DNA of 15,242 nt, taken from assembly GCA_964410215.1 (NCBI GenBank), contig CAYPHA010000093.1, forward strand, positions 1-15,242. Direction: 5' to 3'. The DNA is from CAYPHA01 sp964410215. GTDB lineage: Bacteria > Calditrichota > Calditrichia > Calditrichales > CAYPHA01. The notes under the pieces were generated by a model. It had not been told where the DNA came from. It searched no databases and worked only from the letters and a program-made list of their open reading frames with translations. Shown here piece by piece: positions 1 through 7,162 of the stretch; the first letter of the stretch is position 1; every line of letters starts with the position of its first letter. Position numbers and translations under genes: made by a program.

Positions 1-37
1 ATATGTATAATATAAAGAGTAATTATTAGGGGCAAAT

Positions 38-1852
38 ATGAAACTACAAATGGCAGTTTTTCTTAGTGTTTTTGTTTTGTTAATCCTGCAAAGTTGTAAA
101 ACTTCCACAGGTAATGACAACCAAGATATGATACCTCCCACTGTTCAAATTGTTGAACCTGCAGGTAATTTTGTGTCTGGAGAGATTAAGATTATTTGCT
201 ATGCAGAAGATAATGAAACTATTAGTCATTTAGAATTATGGATTGATGGTGATTCAACAGGAATGATAGATAACGAAGCTCCATATTACTTTTCAGTTAA
301 CACATCACAGTTTGTCAATCGATCATCTCATACTTTTTATGTTAACGCTTATGACGAAGCAGGGAATAAGGGACAAAGTAAAGAAAAAACTTTCTATGTA
401 AGAAATGATAAACTTATTCCTACAAAAATTAATTTTACAAATATTTCGTATTCTCAAAATGAAATATCTTTTATATGGCAAAAATCGAATGATAAAGATT
501 TCAATCACTATAAACTTCTATATTCAGACTCAATCAATGGGCTTAAATTACCTCTTGTTGAAAAGACGAGTAGATATGACACAACTTATAAAAGCAGTGA
601 TTTTGATCCACGCATAGCAAAATATTACTGGTTATATAACTATAATGATGATGAGTATTTTTCAGAGAGTGATCCTTATTTGGTATTAGAGCCTCATCCT
701 ACCGATTCACCTCTAAATCCAATTGCCTATCAAAATGGTCAGTTTATTATTTCATGGATTAAAAATACTGATGATGATTTTGCTAGCTATGAATTGTATG
801 AATCAAATCATATTAACATGGATGGGAAAGTATTGCTCTATACTTCAATGAATCAAGATGAGGACACCTATACAGTTACAGGAATATCCAGATATGAAAG
901 AAGATATTATCAACTTATCGTAAAAGATGATTGGGGACTAGCTACAGCTAGTGAAATTGAATCCGGCTCAAGTCATTATAAGATATTATTTATTTCTGAA
1001 TATGATCTTTATTCTATTCATTCTGATGGAAAGGATAAAGAATTAATCATTGAACATAAATCCGGCGGCAATGATATTTATATGGTCCAGGATTATCAGG
1101 TCTCTCCAGATGGCTCTATGATTATATATGGAATGTACTTCTATTCATTTATGTTTTTACTCGATCCTGAACGTGCACAAATAAATTCTAGTTGTGATGA
1201 TTTTCAACATTATAGTGATTTTTCTCCGGATTGTTCTCACCTGGTAGCCTGGAAGGATAATTATCTTAAAATTTGTCCAGGAGAACAAGAAATATTATCA
1301 TTAAACAATGGCTATATTAAGGATGCAAAATTCCATCCCAATGGTCAAACAATTGTGTTTATATCGAACATGAGTGGTAGCAACGAAATTTACACTATTG
1401 ATTCTGATGGCACGGATCTTATACAAATAACCGAAAATATTGGATATATGAGGAATCCAATCTTTTCTCCGGATGGTTCTCACATTTACTTTGAACAGTC
1501 GGGTAAGATTTTTATGATCGAAAATGATGGATCTAATAAAACGGATATTACTCGAACTCTAAGTAACTGCATATTTGGCGAATTTTCTCCAATGCAAAAT
1601 ACTATCCTTTTTAGTAGCAATAATAATATTTATGTTATGGATTTGAATGGATCAAATACGGTACAGCTTACTTCTAGTAATGAAGATTTCTTACCATCAT
1701 TTTCTCCAGATGGAATGAAAATCGTTTTCGAATCTGATCGTGAAGACACTAAACATATTTATATCATGAATAGTGATGGTAATGATCAAGAAAAACTCTC
1801 ATATAATTTTTCAAATGGGAAAGAACCAAGCTTTATTTATGAACCATATTAG
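38..1852 (+). CDS. Surface lipoprotein with Ig-like, FN3-like and TolB-type beta-propeller domains
   Basis: The 604-residue product begins with a lipoprotein signal peptide: a hydrophobic stretch at residues 5-18 and a lipobox LQSC with the lipidated Cys at 20. An Ig-like domain follows at about 32-122 (PPTVQIVEP start, then YDEAGN near 105). Two fibronectin-III-like segments lie at about 127-220 and 223-312. A C-terminal propeller at about 315-600 is built from PD40/TolB-type repeats: SPDGS at 356, FSPDC at 395, FHPNG at 432, FSPDG at 476, FSPMQ at 516 and FSPDG at 555, several followed by an 'IYxMxxDGSN' strand. Such proteins sit on the outer envelope and bind proteins or glycans; no catalytic residues are visible, so its partner is unknown. 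The ATG is preceded by AGGGG (28-32). The gene is AT-richer (some 60-base lines only 18-38% GC) than the hip genes behind it. The domain calls are by motif only; the export signal is firm. Confidence 0.85.
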   Translation: MKLQMAVFLSVFVLLILQSCKTSTGNDNQDMIPPTVQIVEPAGNFVSGEIKIICYAEDNETISHLELWIDGDSTGMIDNEAPYYFSVNTSQFVNRSSHTFYVNAYDEAGNKGQSKEKTFYVRNDKLIPTKINFTNISYSQNEISFIWQKSNDKDFNHYKLLYSDSINGLKLPLVEKTSRYDTTYKSSDFDPRIAKYYWLYNYNDDEYFSESDPYLVLEPHPTDSPLNPIAYQNGQFIISWIKNTDDDFASYELYESNHINMDGKVLLYTSMNQDEDTYTVTGISRYERRYYQLIVKDDWGLATASEIESGSSHYKILFISEYDLYSIHSDGKDKELIIEHKSGGNDIYMVQDYQVSPDGSMIIYGMYFYSFMFLLDPERAQINSSCDDFQHYSDFSPDCSHLVAWKDNYLKICPGEQEILSLNNGYIKDAKFHPNGQTIVFISNMSGSNEIYTIDSDGTDLIQITENIGYMRNPIFSPDGSHIYFEQSGKIFMIENDGSNKTDITRTLSNCIFGEFSPMQNTILFSSNNNIYVMDLNGSNTVQLTSSNEDFLPSFSPDGMKIVFESDREDTKHIYIMNSDGNDQEKLSYNFSNGKEPSFIYEPY

Positions 1853-1966
1853 TGCACGCCACCGAGAAAAAGATATAATATTTTTTACCAAAGCTGGGAA
1901 TATTAATTGTCGTTAAGAGAAAAAATAATTGACTTTAATCAATAGATAATAAACAATCTTTTTTAT

Positions 1967-1984
1967 TATACCTGTAAAGGTATA
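1967..1984. promoter_or_regulatory. Palindromic operator 1 upstream of hipB
   Basis: TATACCTGTAAAGGTATA has perfect 7-bp arms (TATACCT / AGGTATA) around a 4-base centre. It is the first of three related 18-bp sites in the hipB leader. The right arm runs into a TATAAT hexamer at 1981-1986. HipB-family repressors bind such dyads as dimers, so this is a likely operator; the assignment to HipB is inferred from position and repetition. Confidence 0.7.
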
Positions 1985-2007
1985 ATTTCTTTATTTAATG
2001 GATAAAC

Positions 2008-2025
2008 TATACCCGAAAGGGTGCT
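2008..2025. promoter_or_regulatory. Operator 2 upstream of hipB (right arm degenerate)
   Basis: TATACCCGAAAGGGTGCT matches sites 1 and 3, but its right arm keeps only GGGT of the expected GGGTATA. Its last base is the first base of a TATAAT hexamer, so a bound repressor would cover a likely promoter -10 element. Its centre is 41 bp from that of site 1 and 40 bp from that of site 3. Confidence 0.65.
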
Positions 2026-2030
2026 ATAAT
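2025..2030 (+). promoter_or_regulatory. Candidate -10 box of the hipBST promoter
   Basis: A TATAAT hexamer abuts operator 2. No convincing -35 element lies 16-18 bases upstream, and TATAAA at 2062-2067, overlapping operator 3, is an alternative. Transcription from here would leave operator 3 in the 5' leader. The call rests on the consensus match and position only. Confidence 0.35.
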
Positions 2031-2047
2031 TGATATTTAGTTGCAAA

Positions 2048-2065
2048 TATACCCGATAGGGTATA
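2048..2065. promoter_or_regulatory. Palindromic operator 3 upstream of hipB
   Basis: TATACCCGATAGGGTATA has perfect 7-bp arms (TATACCC / GGGTATA) around GATA. It is the site nearest hipB, ending 37 bases before the start codon. It shares the arm sequence with operator 2 and differs from operator 1 by one base in each arm. Confidence 0.7.
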
Positions 2066-2102
2066 AATTATCTAAACTGAGAATCAGCAGGGATGGGAAA
2101 AT

Positions 2103-2315
2103 ATGGCAGACCGCATCGTGCATTTTATCAAACAGCGTCGCAAAAGCTTAAAACTGACCCAACAGGACCTGGCCGACCGGGCAGGATTAGGCCTGCGTTT
2201 TATCCGGGAACTGGAACAGGGAAAACAAACAGTTCGCATGGATAAAGTAAACCAGGTGCTTGCCCTGTTTGGTCATGAACTGGGCCCGGTGGAAATGGAC
2301 CGGGATAACGTATGA
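2103..2315 (+). CDS. hipB: HipB-like XRE-family antitoxin/repressor
   Basis: This 70-residue protein is almost entirely one Cro/C1-type helix-turn-helix domain: LTQQDLADRAG (residues 18-28) is helix 2 and turn, GLRFIRELEQGK (30-41) the recognition helix region, then helices to the GHELGP tail. HipB proteins dimerise on palindromic operators to repress their own operon and hold the HipA-type kinase in a complex. Three dyads directly upstream fit that role. The stop codon overlaps the hipS start in ATGA (2312-2315), so translation is coupled. In the tripartite HipBST systems HipB is mainly the DNA-binding and scaffold part, while HipS is the main neutraliser; whether this holds here is inferred from gene order. 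The start is preceded by a modest AGGGATGGG purine stretch. Confidence 0.9.
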   Translation: MADRIVHFIKQRRKSLKLTQQDLADRAGLGLRFIRELEQGKQTVRMDKVNQVLALFGHELGPVEMDRDNV

Positions 2316-2647
2316 GAAGTGCTAAAATAATATTTGACGGCCGGGAAGCGGGCATTCTCAGTGAAACAGAAGAAGGGTACGAGTTTACCTATTTTGAATC
2401 ATACCTCGCGGATAAAAAGGCCAGACCGATCAGCTTGACCCTCCCCCTCCGACCGGGACCGTATATTAGCAACACCATGCTGCCTTTTTTCGATGGACTT
2501 ATACCCGAAGGCTGGTTGCTGGATATCGCAGCTGATACCTGGAAAATTAATATCAGGGACCGTATGGGACTGCTGCTCGTATGTTGTAAGGAATGCATCG
2601 GTGCCGTATCGGTAATTCCGGTGGAGGAAAACAGAAGTGAACAATGA
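2312..2647 (+). CDS. hipS: HipS-like antitoxin (HipA N-terminal subdomain as a separate protein)
   Basis: The 111-residue product matches the N-subdomain-1 of HipA kinases, but here is free-standing. Recognisable features are the short beta-rich start (AKIIFDGREAGIL), the LPLRPGPY motif near 45-52, FFDGLIPEGW at 59-68, and RDRMGLLLVCCKECIGAVSV at 83-102. In the E. coli HipBST system the equivalent small protein, HipS, neutralises the HipT kinase, which is a reversal of the usual HipB/HipA arrangement. Its start overlaps hipB by 4 bases and its end overlaps hipT by 11 bases. A frameshifted hipA is the alternative, but hipT has its own ribosome-binding site and start codon, and split genes of this kind are a known family, so a true three-gene operon is favoured. 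Confidence 0.87.
   Translation: MRSAKIIFDGREAGILSETEEGYEFTYFESYLADKKARPISLTLPLRPGPYISNTMLPFFDGLIPEGWLLDIAADTWKINIRDRMGLLLVCCKECIGAVSVIPVEENRSEQ
2623..2627 (+). promoter_or_regulatory. Ribosome-binding site of hipT
   Basis: GGAGG lies inside the end of hipS, nine bases ahead of the GTG at 2637. It supports independent initiation of hipT and argues against hipS and hipT being one frameshifted gene. Confidence 0.6.
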
Positions 2648-3611
2648 AAGATTCTGCCTGTTGTGTTATCAACCGCTTGAAGGTGCTCAACTCCGCTATC
2701 ATCCATCCTGCAGTAAGAAATTCTTCCATAAGACCAAAGCGCCCCTGCTGCCTTATAATCTCAGTGAACTGGACAGCCTGGCTAAGAAAATTGTTCAACG
2801 CAGTGTCACGGTTCCCGGTGTACAGGCTAAATTATCTCTGCACCTGGCAGAGCGCGGCAATGAAGCAGGGCGTCTGACCCTGGTTGGATTATGGGGCAAT
2901 TATATCCTGAAACCACCACTTACACGTTACCCTCACATGCCTGAAATCGAGGATCTGACCATGCATCTGGCACGGTTTTTTGAAATTGATACCGTGCCAC
3001 ATGGCCTTATACCTCTGCAATCCGGGGAATTGGCTTATATTACCAGACGCATTGATCGGGATAAGAAAGGCGGAAAGTACCACATGGAGGACATGTGCCA
3101 GTTAACGGGACGTTTGACCGAAGATAAATATAAAGGTTCCATGGAACAGGTGGCTAAAATCATACTGAAATACAGTTCAAATCCGGGCCTGGATGTCGTT
3201 CGTTTCTTCGATATGACTTTGTTTTCATTTCTGACAGGGAATGCCGATATGCACCTTAAAAATTTTTCACTGTTTTATGATGAACAAGGAAGAACATCTC
3301 TGGCACCGGCCTATGATATGCTTTCTACACGGCTGCTGATTTCCGAGAATGATGATCCTGAAGAACTGGCTCTGACGCTGAATGGTAAAAAATCCCGGTT
3401 CAAACGGACGGATTATTTAACGTTTGCAGAAACAATTGGTTTGAACGAGAATCAGATAAAAAACGCAATGAAACGTTTCCGGAAGAACTTACCCAAGGCA
3501 CTATCTTTTATTAATAAAAGTTTGCTCCCGAACGATAAAAAAGAAGAATTTAAAAAACTCATAAAAAACCGGGCGGAACGATGTCACTTTTCGGTGCGCC
3601 CCATGTTATAA
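2637..3611 (+). CDS. hipT: HipT-like Ser/Thr protein kinase toxin (HipA C-terminal domain)
   Basis: This is the 324-residue kinase part of a split HipA. The Gly-rich loop TVPGVQAK spans 58-65, the nucleotide-binding Lys is in YILKPP (K92), the catalytic loop is GNADMHLKNFS (D204, N209), and the metal-binding Asp is in PAYDMLST (D227). All key kinase residues are present, so it is predicted active. E. coli HipT phosphorylates tryptophanyl-tRNA synthetase and HipA glutamyl-tRNA synthetase; the target here is unknown. Two features differ from E. coli HipT as I know it: an N-terminal CxxC...HxxC cluster (C7, C10, H22, C25) that may bind zinc, and Thr-Val-Pro where E. coli HipT has its two autophosphorylated serines (Ser-Ile-Ser). 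The GTG start is chosen because GGAGG precedes it and the frame continues the HipS homology. Confidence 0.9.
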   Translation: MNNERFCLLCYQPLEGAQLRYHPSCSKKFFHKTKAPLLPYNLSELDSLAKKIVQRSVTVPGVQAKLSLHLAERGNEAGRLTLVGLWGNYILKPPLTRYPHMPEIEDLTMHLARFFEIDTVPHGLIPLQSGELAYITRRIDRDKKGGKYHMEDMCQLTGRLTEDKYKGSMEQVAKIILKYSSNPGLDVVRFFDMTLFSFLTGNADMHLKNFSLFYDEQGRTSLAPAYDMLSTRLLISENDDPEELALTLNGKKSRFKRTDYLTFAETIGLNENQIKNAMKRFRKNLPKALSFINKSLLPNDKKEEFKKLIKNRAERCHFSVRPML

Positions 3612-3643
3612 TAGACGATCATCATTATATGGGGAGAGATTAA

Positions 3644-4315
3644 ATGGGTGTGGGTGTTGACACAATTACAATCAGTACGTCAGAACATGAAACATTTTCT
3701 GCGGAAAGAGCAATACTTTTTATTAATGTCACGGGAAAATCATACTTCGGCGGACAGGAAGCATTAAAAAAGGTTAAAGAAGTAAATGCCTTTGTAGGCG
3801 GGCTCATCAAACTCGGTATGCCTGAAGAAAACATTGAATTGCAAAACATTAAAACGGAAACCAATAAAGGCATGGTCGTAAAGAACGCTTCCGTTGAGTA
3901 TGTCTTGCGCATTGAATGCGATGATTTGGACATGATAACACAGATCAGTTCGCTGATGACAGAACAAAAGCATATTGAGCTGGACCGGATTGTCTGGAAA
4001 TATGGTGAAACAGAAACAGTTGAAAATGATATGTTGAAAAAATGTTTATTAAAATCCAAAAAGAAGGCTGAACTCATTGCATCGGTTTATGGTGTCGAGT
4101 TACTGGGCATACGGGATCTCAAAGAAAACATGAGTGAAGAGGTCCAATTGATTCCTTATTCGGACTATGCAGCTTGTGCCGGTGAAGACTACCCTTCGGC
4201 GGTGAAACGGGATTATAACAAAATCCTGGAATCGACAGTAAAACATAGCAAAGAAATGAAGCTCTATATCACTGTTACCTATAGAATTGGGGCTTTGAAG
4301 GAAAATCAGGAATAA
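3644..4315 (+). CDS. SIMPL (DUF541) domain protein, apparently cytoplasmic
   Basis: The 223-residue product resembles the SIMPL/DUF541 family. An N-terminal strand FINVTGKSYFGG (26-37) is followed by a helix ending in LGMPEENIELQNIKTE, as in the family's 'G...eDI.T' segment. A late segment (about 132-158) has LKKCLLKSKKKAELIASVYG, matching the conserved 'A...A..KAe.lA...G' helix, and the end is a strand (KLYITVTYRI). Many SIMPL proteins are periplasmic, of BP26 type, and form ring assemblies; one, mouse SIMPL, acts in signalling. No signal peptide is seen here. GGGGAGAG (3631-3638) sits five bases before the ATG. Only 32 bases separate it from hipT, so it may share the hipBST transcript. Its biochemical function is unknown. 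Confidence 0.75.
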   Translation: MGVGVDTITISTSEHETFSAERAILFINVTGKSYFGGQEALKKVKEVNAFVGGLIKLGMPEENIELQNIKTETNKGMVVKNASVEYVLRIECDDLDMITQISSLMTEQKHIELDRIVWKYGETETVENDMLKKCLLKSKKKAELIASVYGVELLGIRDLKENMSEEVQLIPYSDYAACAGEDYPSAVKRDYNKILESTVKHSKEMKLYITVTYRIGALKENQE

Positions 4316-4417
4316 ATTAAGATCTAACCAAATTTAAAAACGGCGCTTTTTTGTATCTCAAGGTGATTTACTTATACTTAAAGTCCGACTGAAGAATAGA
4401 ACAAATAATTAATCAAA

Positions 4418-4423
4418 TATAAT
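4418..4423 (+). promoter_or_regulatory. Candidate -10 box upstream of the C25 peptidase
   Basis: A TATAAT hexamer lies in the AT-rich 177-base gap before the peptidase gene, 69 bases ahead of its ATG. There is no good -35 partner, so this is a weak call based on consensus only. Confidence 0.2.
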
Positions 4424-4480
4424 ACATTTCAAATTCAATTTTTCTAACACTAAATAGCTTTTACTTAAAAAGTTTTGAAA

Positions 4481-4486
4481 GAGGAG
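4481..4486 (+). promoter_or_regulatory. Ribosome-binding site setting the peptidase start
   Basis: GAGGAG with a six-base spacer to the ATG at 4493. An in-frame TTG at 4475 would place this site inside the coding region and add six charged residues before the signal peptide, so the ATG is preferred. Confidence 0.75.
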
Positions 4487-4492
4487 AATAAA

Positions 4493-7033
4493 ATGAGAAC
4501 TAAAGTTTATTTTCTTTTGTTTATAGTGCTTCCAATATGTGTTTTATTTGCACAGGAGCCCGATGAATACCTGATTATTACCAGAACGATGTTCCTGGAA
4601 GAATTACAGCCGCTTGTCAACGAAAAAACCAATTTGGGATTAAGTGTTCGTACGTATACACTATCGGAAATAGATATCCAGTTCAATGGAAATGATATCC
4701 AGGAAAAACTGAGAAACTGCATTAAAAACCGTTACTGGAATAATAATCTTAAATGGGTTTTGCTGGTCGGCTGTCCTGATGCTGATGATAATCCGGCTTC
4801 ATCTTCTGTTTTATCACCAACGCAGCTTGATAAAGAGTGGGAAATGCCGGTGAGATATGTTTATTGCCCAACCGACAACTATACCTTTATTCCCTGCGAA
4901 ATGTATTATTCAGCCCTGGATGGAACCTGGGACGATGACCAGGACGGGGTATATGGTGAAAAGACATCGGATTGCTCCGCAGGGCTGGATGAAATTGATT
5001 GGATCCCCGAAATCGCTTTGGGAAGAATTCCGGCAAAGACCGAATCACAGGCCGAAATTTATATATCCAAATTGTTAAACAACGAATATGCATCCTATCC
5101 CAGGGAAGACCTGAATTGCCTTCAGATAAACTGTTTAGTAGAAGATCATTTAGCTGATGGGTATGTCTCTGGAAAGGTTTTAGCCGAGACATTAGGCTAT
5201 GATCCTCCCACATCTGAGAATATCGATAAAGAACTAAATACCCATGATTATCCACTTTTAACATTCACAGGCCATGGCAACACAACATCCTGGGCTACTA
5301 CGGACGGAAGCTGGACAGGCGATGGATTGACTGCAACGCAATATGATGTTTCTCAGAATCAGGCTAATTATTATAAAATGGTAAATTCACAGCGATCCCA
5401 GGCCCAGAGCTTTATTCCAAATAGTTCTCTTCTCCTTGGTATAGAACTTTATATCTGGAATTTCAGAGAAGGATTAGGACCGTTGAACATATCGATTCGG
5501 GAACAACTTGATGGGAATGATCTGGTTTCCAGTACATTATCTGCTGCCGAAGCCAAACTGGAATTTAATTATATTCAAATGGATACGTTAGAAGTCACTC
5601 CCGGAAACACCTATTACCTTGTTCTTGAATCCCCGGAAAGTACCGTTCTTGGTGAATTCTGGTCGGTCGGAAGGATAGAAGATAATTATGGGGATGGCGT
5701 ATCTTATTCAAAAAATACATCCCAGGGACAGGACTGGACCGCCGATGAATATGATCTTACGTTCCGGACCCTGACCGAAAGCATACAAAACAAAGCATCG
5801 TTTGTTTTTTCGGCGGCATGTCTGACATCCTATGTTGACGCTTCCAATGAAAATACCACGATAACTGAAAATCTCTTATTTAAAGAGAGTTGCGGTGCGA
5901 TCGGTTATATCGGGGCATGGCGGATTTCAACTCCCGCAATGCAAACACAGCTTTGGGATGAATTTTTCCGGATGTTTTTTGATGGCGGCAATACCATCAT
6001 CGGACAAACATTAATGAAATCACAAAAATCTTTCTATTATAGATATGCATACTGGCATCATTACTGGTATGATTATTACCGGTATACTCAGGTTCTCTAT
6101 AGTCTTTTTGGTGATCCGCACAAGCGGATCGGCATAATCGAAAATAATGGTCCGGAAATCCTCTCAATGCCATCTTCCCTGGCTTCAACAGCTAATTTTT
6201 ACCATTATGATGAGGACTATACGGCGGATGCACTGGTAACCGGTAATCCGACATGGACCAAACAGGAGGGACCCGATCCATTCAATATATCAGGACAAGG
6301 GTATATTGACTGGATTCCGCCTGAAAATGACAGGACAGAAATCACGATAAGGGCTACAGATCTAAACGGATCAACCGATCAGAAATTCGTGGTACAGCCT
6401 TGTCCGGCATATAATTATGGGGAGATAACGTCAATGCCGAACCAAATAGCCATTGTCGATGCCGCTTACAGCTACGATGACAATAATACAGCAGAAGTTT
6501 CAAATTGGATTCACTCAAAATGGAAGATTTTAAAAGCTCCCGATGGATTTTCAATTAACAGAGAAACCGGAGAAGTAAGCTGGATTCCTCATACACCCGG
6601 CGAATATGAAATAATTATTCAAGCAATCAGTGATTCTCTATATTTTGATTCACAACGGTTCACGGTAAATGTAGATGTCGGATCACTCACAGAAAAAAAT
6701 ACCAAATCACAATACCCGGAACATTATAACATGGAACAAAATTATCCTAATCCCTTTAATCCGTCGACCACCATCAAATTTTATTTACCTAAATCTGGAT
6801 TCGTCGAATTGAACGTCTATAATATGCTTGGTAAAGAGGTCGCCAATCTTGTTTCAGCAAAACTGCAAAAGGGTTACCATCGGTACACATTCGATGGGCG
6901 CCAGCTGGCCAGCGGCGTATACTACTACCAGTTGGTAGCGGGGAGGGATCCTTCGACAGGTTTATCCCGAGCTGATTCGAGGGGCTCAGGACAACAGTAT
7001 AGGGAAGTGAAGAAGATGTTACTGGTAAAATGA
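4493..7033 (+). CDS. Secreted C25 (gingipain-like) cysteine peptidase with type IX sorting domain
   Basis: The 846-residue precursor has a signal peptide (residues 1-20, ending LFAQ) and a peptidase C25 domain. The catalytic His is in FTGHGN (H261) and the nucleophile in SAACLTS (C443), followed by the family's GAIGYIGAWR and SLFGDPHKRI segments. In gingipain R the two residues lie about 33 apart; here they are 182 apart because a beta-rich domain (about 270-428, with a W...D.TFRT ending) is inserted. Two Ig-like/cadherin-like segments follow (about 552-640 and 640-735). A type IX sorting domain starts at NYPNPFNPS (750-758) and ends KKMLLVK. The protein should cross the outer membrane by type IX secretion and act as an endopeptidase outside the cell. 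Near the C-terminus an extra segment (RDPSTGL...GSGQQ) is encoded by a REP-like repeat. Substrate specificity cannot be read from the sequence. Confidence 0.88.
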   Translation: MRTKVYFLLFIVLPICVLFAQEPDEYLIITRTMFLEELQPLVNEKTNLGLSVRTYTLSEIDIQFNGNDIQEKLRNCIKNRYWNNNLKWVLLVGCPDADDNPASSSVLSPTQLDKEWEMPVRYVYCPTDNYTFIPCEMYYSALDGTWDDDQDGVYGEKTSDCSAGLDEIDWIPEIALGRIPAKTESQAEIYISKLLNNEYASYPREDLNCLQINCLVEDHLADGYVSGKVLAETLGYDPPTSENIDKELNTHDYPLLTFTGHGNTTSWATTDGSWTGDGLTATQYDVSQNQANYYKMVNSQRSQAQSFIPNSSLLLGIELYIWNFREGLGPLNISIREQLDGNDLVSSTLSAAEAKLEFNYIQMDTLEVTPGNTYYLVLESPESTVLGEFWSVGRIEDNYGDGVSYSKNTSQGQDWTADEYDLTFRTLTESIQNKASFVFSAACLTSYVDASNENTTITENLLFKESCGAIGYIGAWRISTPAMQTQLWDEFFRMFFDGGNTIIGQTLMKSQKSFYYRYAYWHHYWYDYYRYTQVLYSLFGDPHKRIGIIENNGPEILSMPSSLASTANFYHYDEDYTADALVTGNPTWTKQEGPDPFNISGQGYIDWIPPENDRTEITIRATDLNGSTDQKFVVQPCPAYNYGEITSMPNQIAIVDAAYSYDDNNTAEVSNWIHSKWKILKAPDGFSINRETGEVSWIPHTPGEYEIIIQAISDSLYFDSQRFTVNVDVGSLTEKNTKSQYPEHYNMEQNYPNPFNPSTTIKFYLPKSGFVELNVYNMLGKEVANLVSAKLQKGYHRYTFDGRQLASGVYYYQLVAGRDPSTGLSRADSRGSGQQYREVKKMLLVK
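6946..7000 (+). repeat. REP-like repeat read in frame inside the peptidase C-terminus
   Basis: The stretch contains CCTTCGACAGG (6950-6960) and GGGGCTCAGGACA (6980-6992), the two halves of the widespread CCTTCGACAGGCTCAGGACA-type repeat. They are separated by a second segment (TTTATCCCGAGCTGATTCGA). In this frame the uninterrupted repeat would read PSTGSGQ. It sits between the last two beta strands of the sorting domain (YYYQLVAG and KKMLLVK). The repeat family is recognised from memory; only one copy is in this window. Confidence 0.5.
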
Positions 7034-7162
7034 CTTTGTACTGACATGCCGGGCAATGGCTTTGATACCCATTTCTTTACACAGCTCCATTCCTGAAATC
7101 GTGTCTGACACATTCATGTTTTGTTTTATACCCATGGCGTGGTAAATTAAACGTACGGGCAT
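7019..7162 (-). other. Possible small gene or gene remnant, 47 codons
   Basis: On the minus strand an ATG at 7162 opens a 47-codon frame with protein-like composition (contains NVSDTISGMELCKEMGIKAI), preceded at five bases by an AAGGGAAG purine stretch (7168-7175). The frame is open upstream to a TAG at 7187-7189. It converges on the C25 peptidase gene and overlaps its last 15 bases. I do not recognise the product. It could be a small protein, a decayed fragment of a longer gene, or chance. Confidence 0.22.

Noticed and set aside
2389..2798. Several overlapping minus-strand frames of 81-105 codons
   Set aside because: They are antisense to hipS and hipT, which have clear homology; their products show no domain.
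2312..3611. hipS and hipT as one hipA gene broken by a frameshift
   Set aside because: hipT has its own GGAGG and GTG start, both frames are clean, and the split layout is a known tripartite family. Resequencing would settle it.
4336..4357. Short A-run/GC/T-run resembling a terminator after the SIMPL gene
   Set aside because: The A and T runs can pair, but the GC part between them does not form a proper stem.
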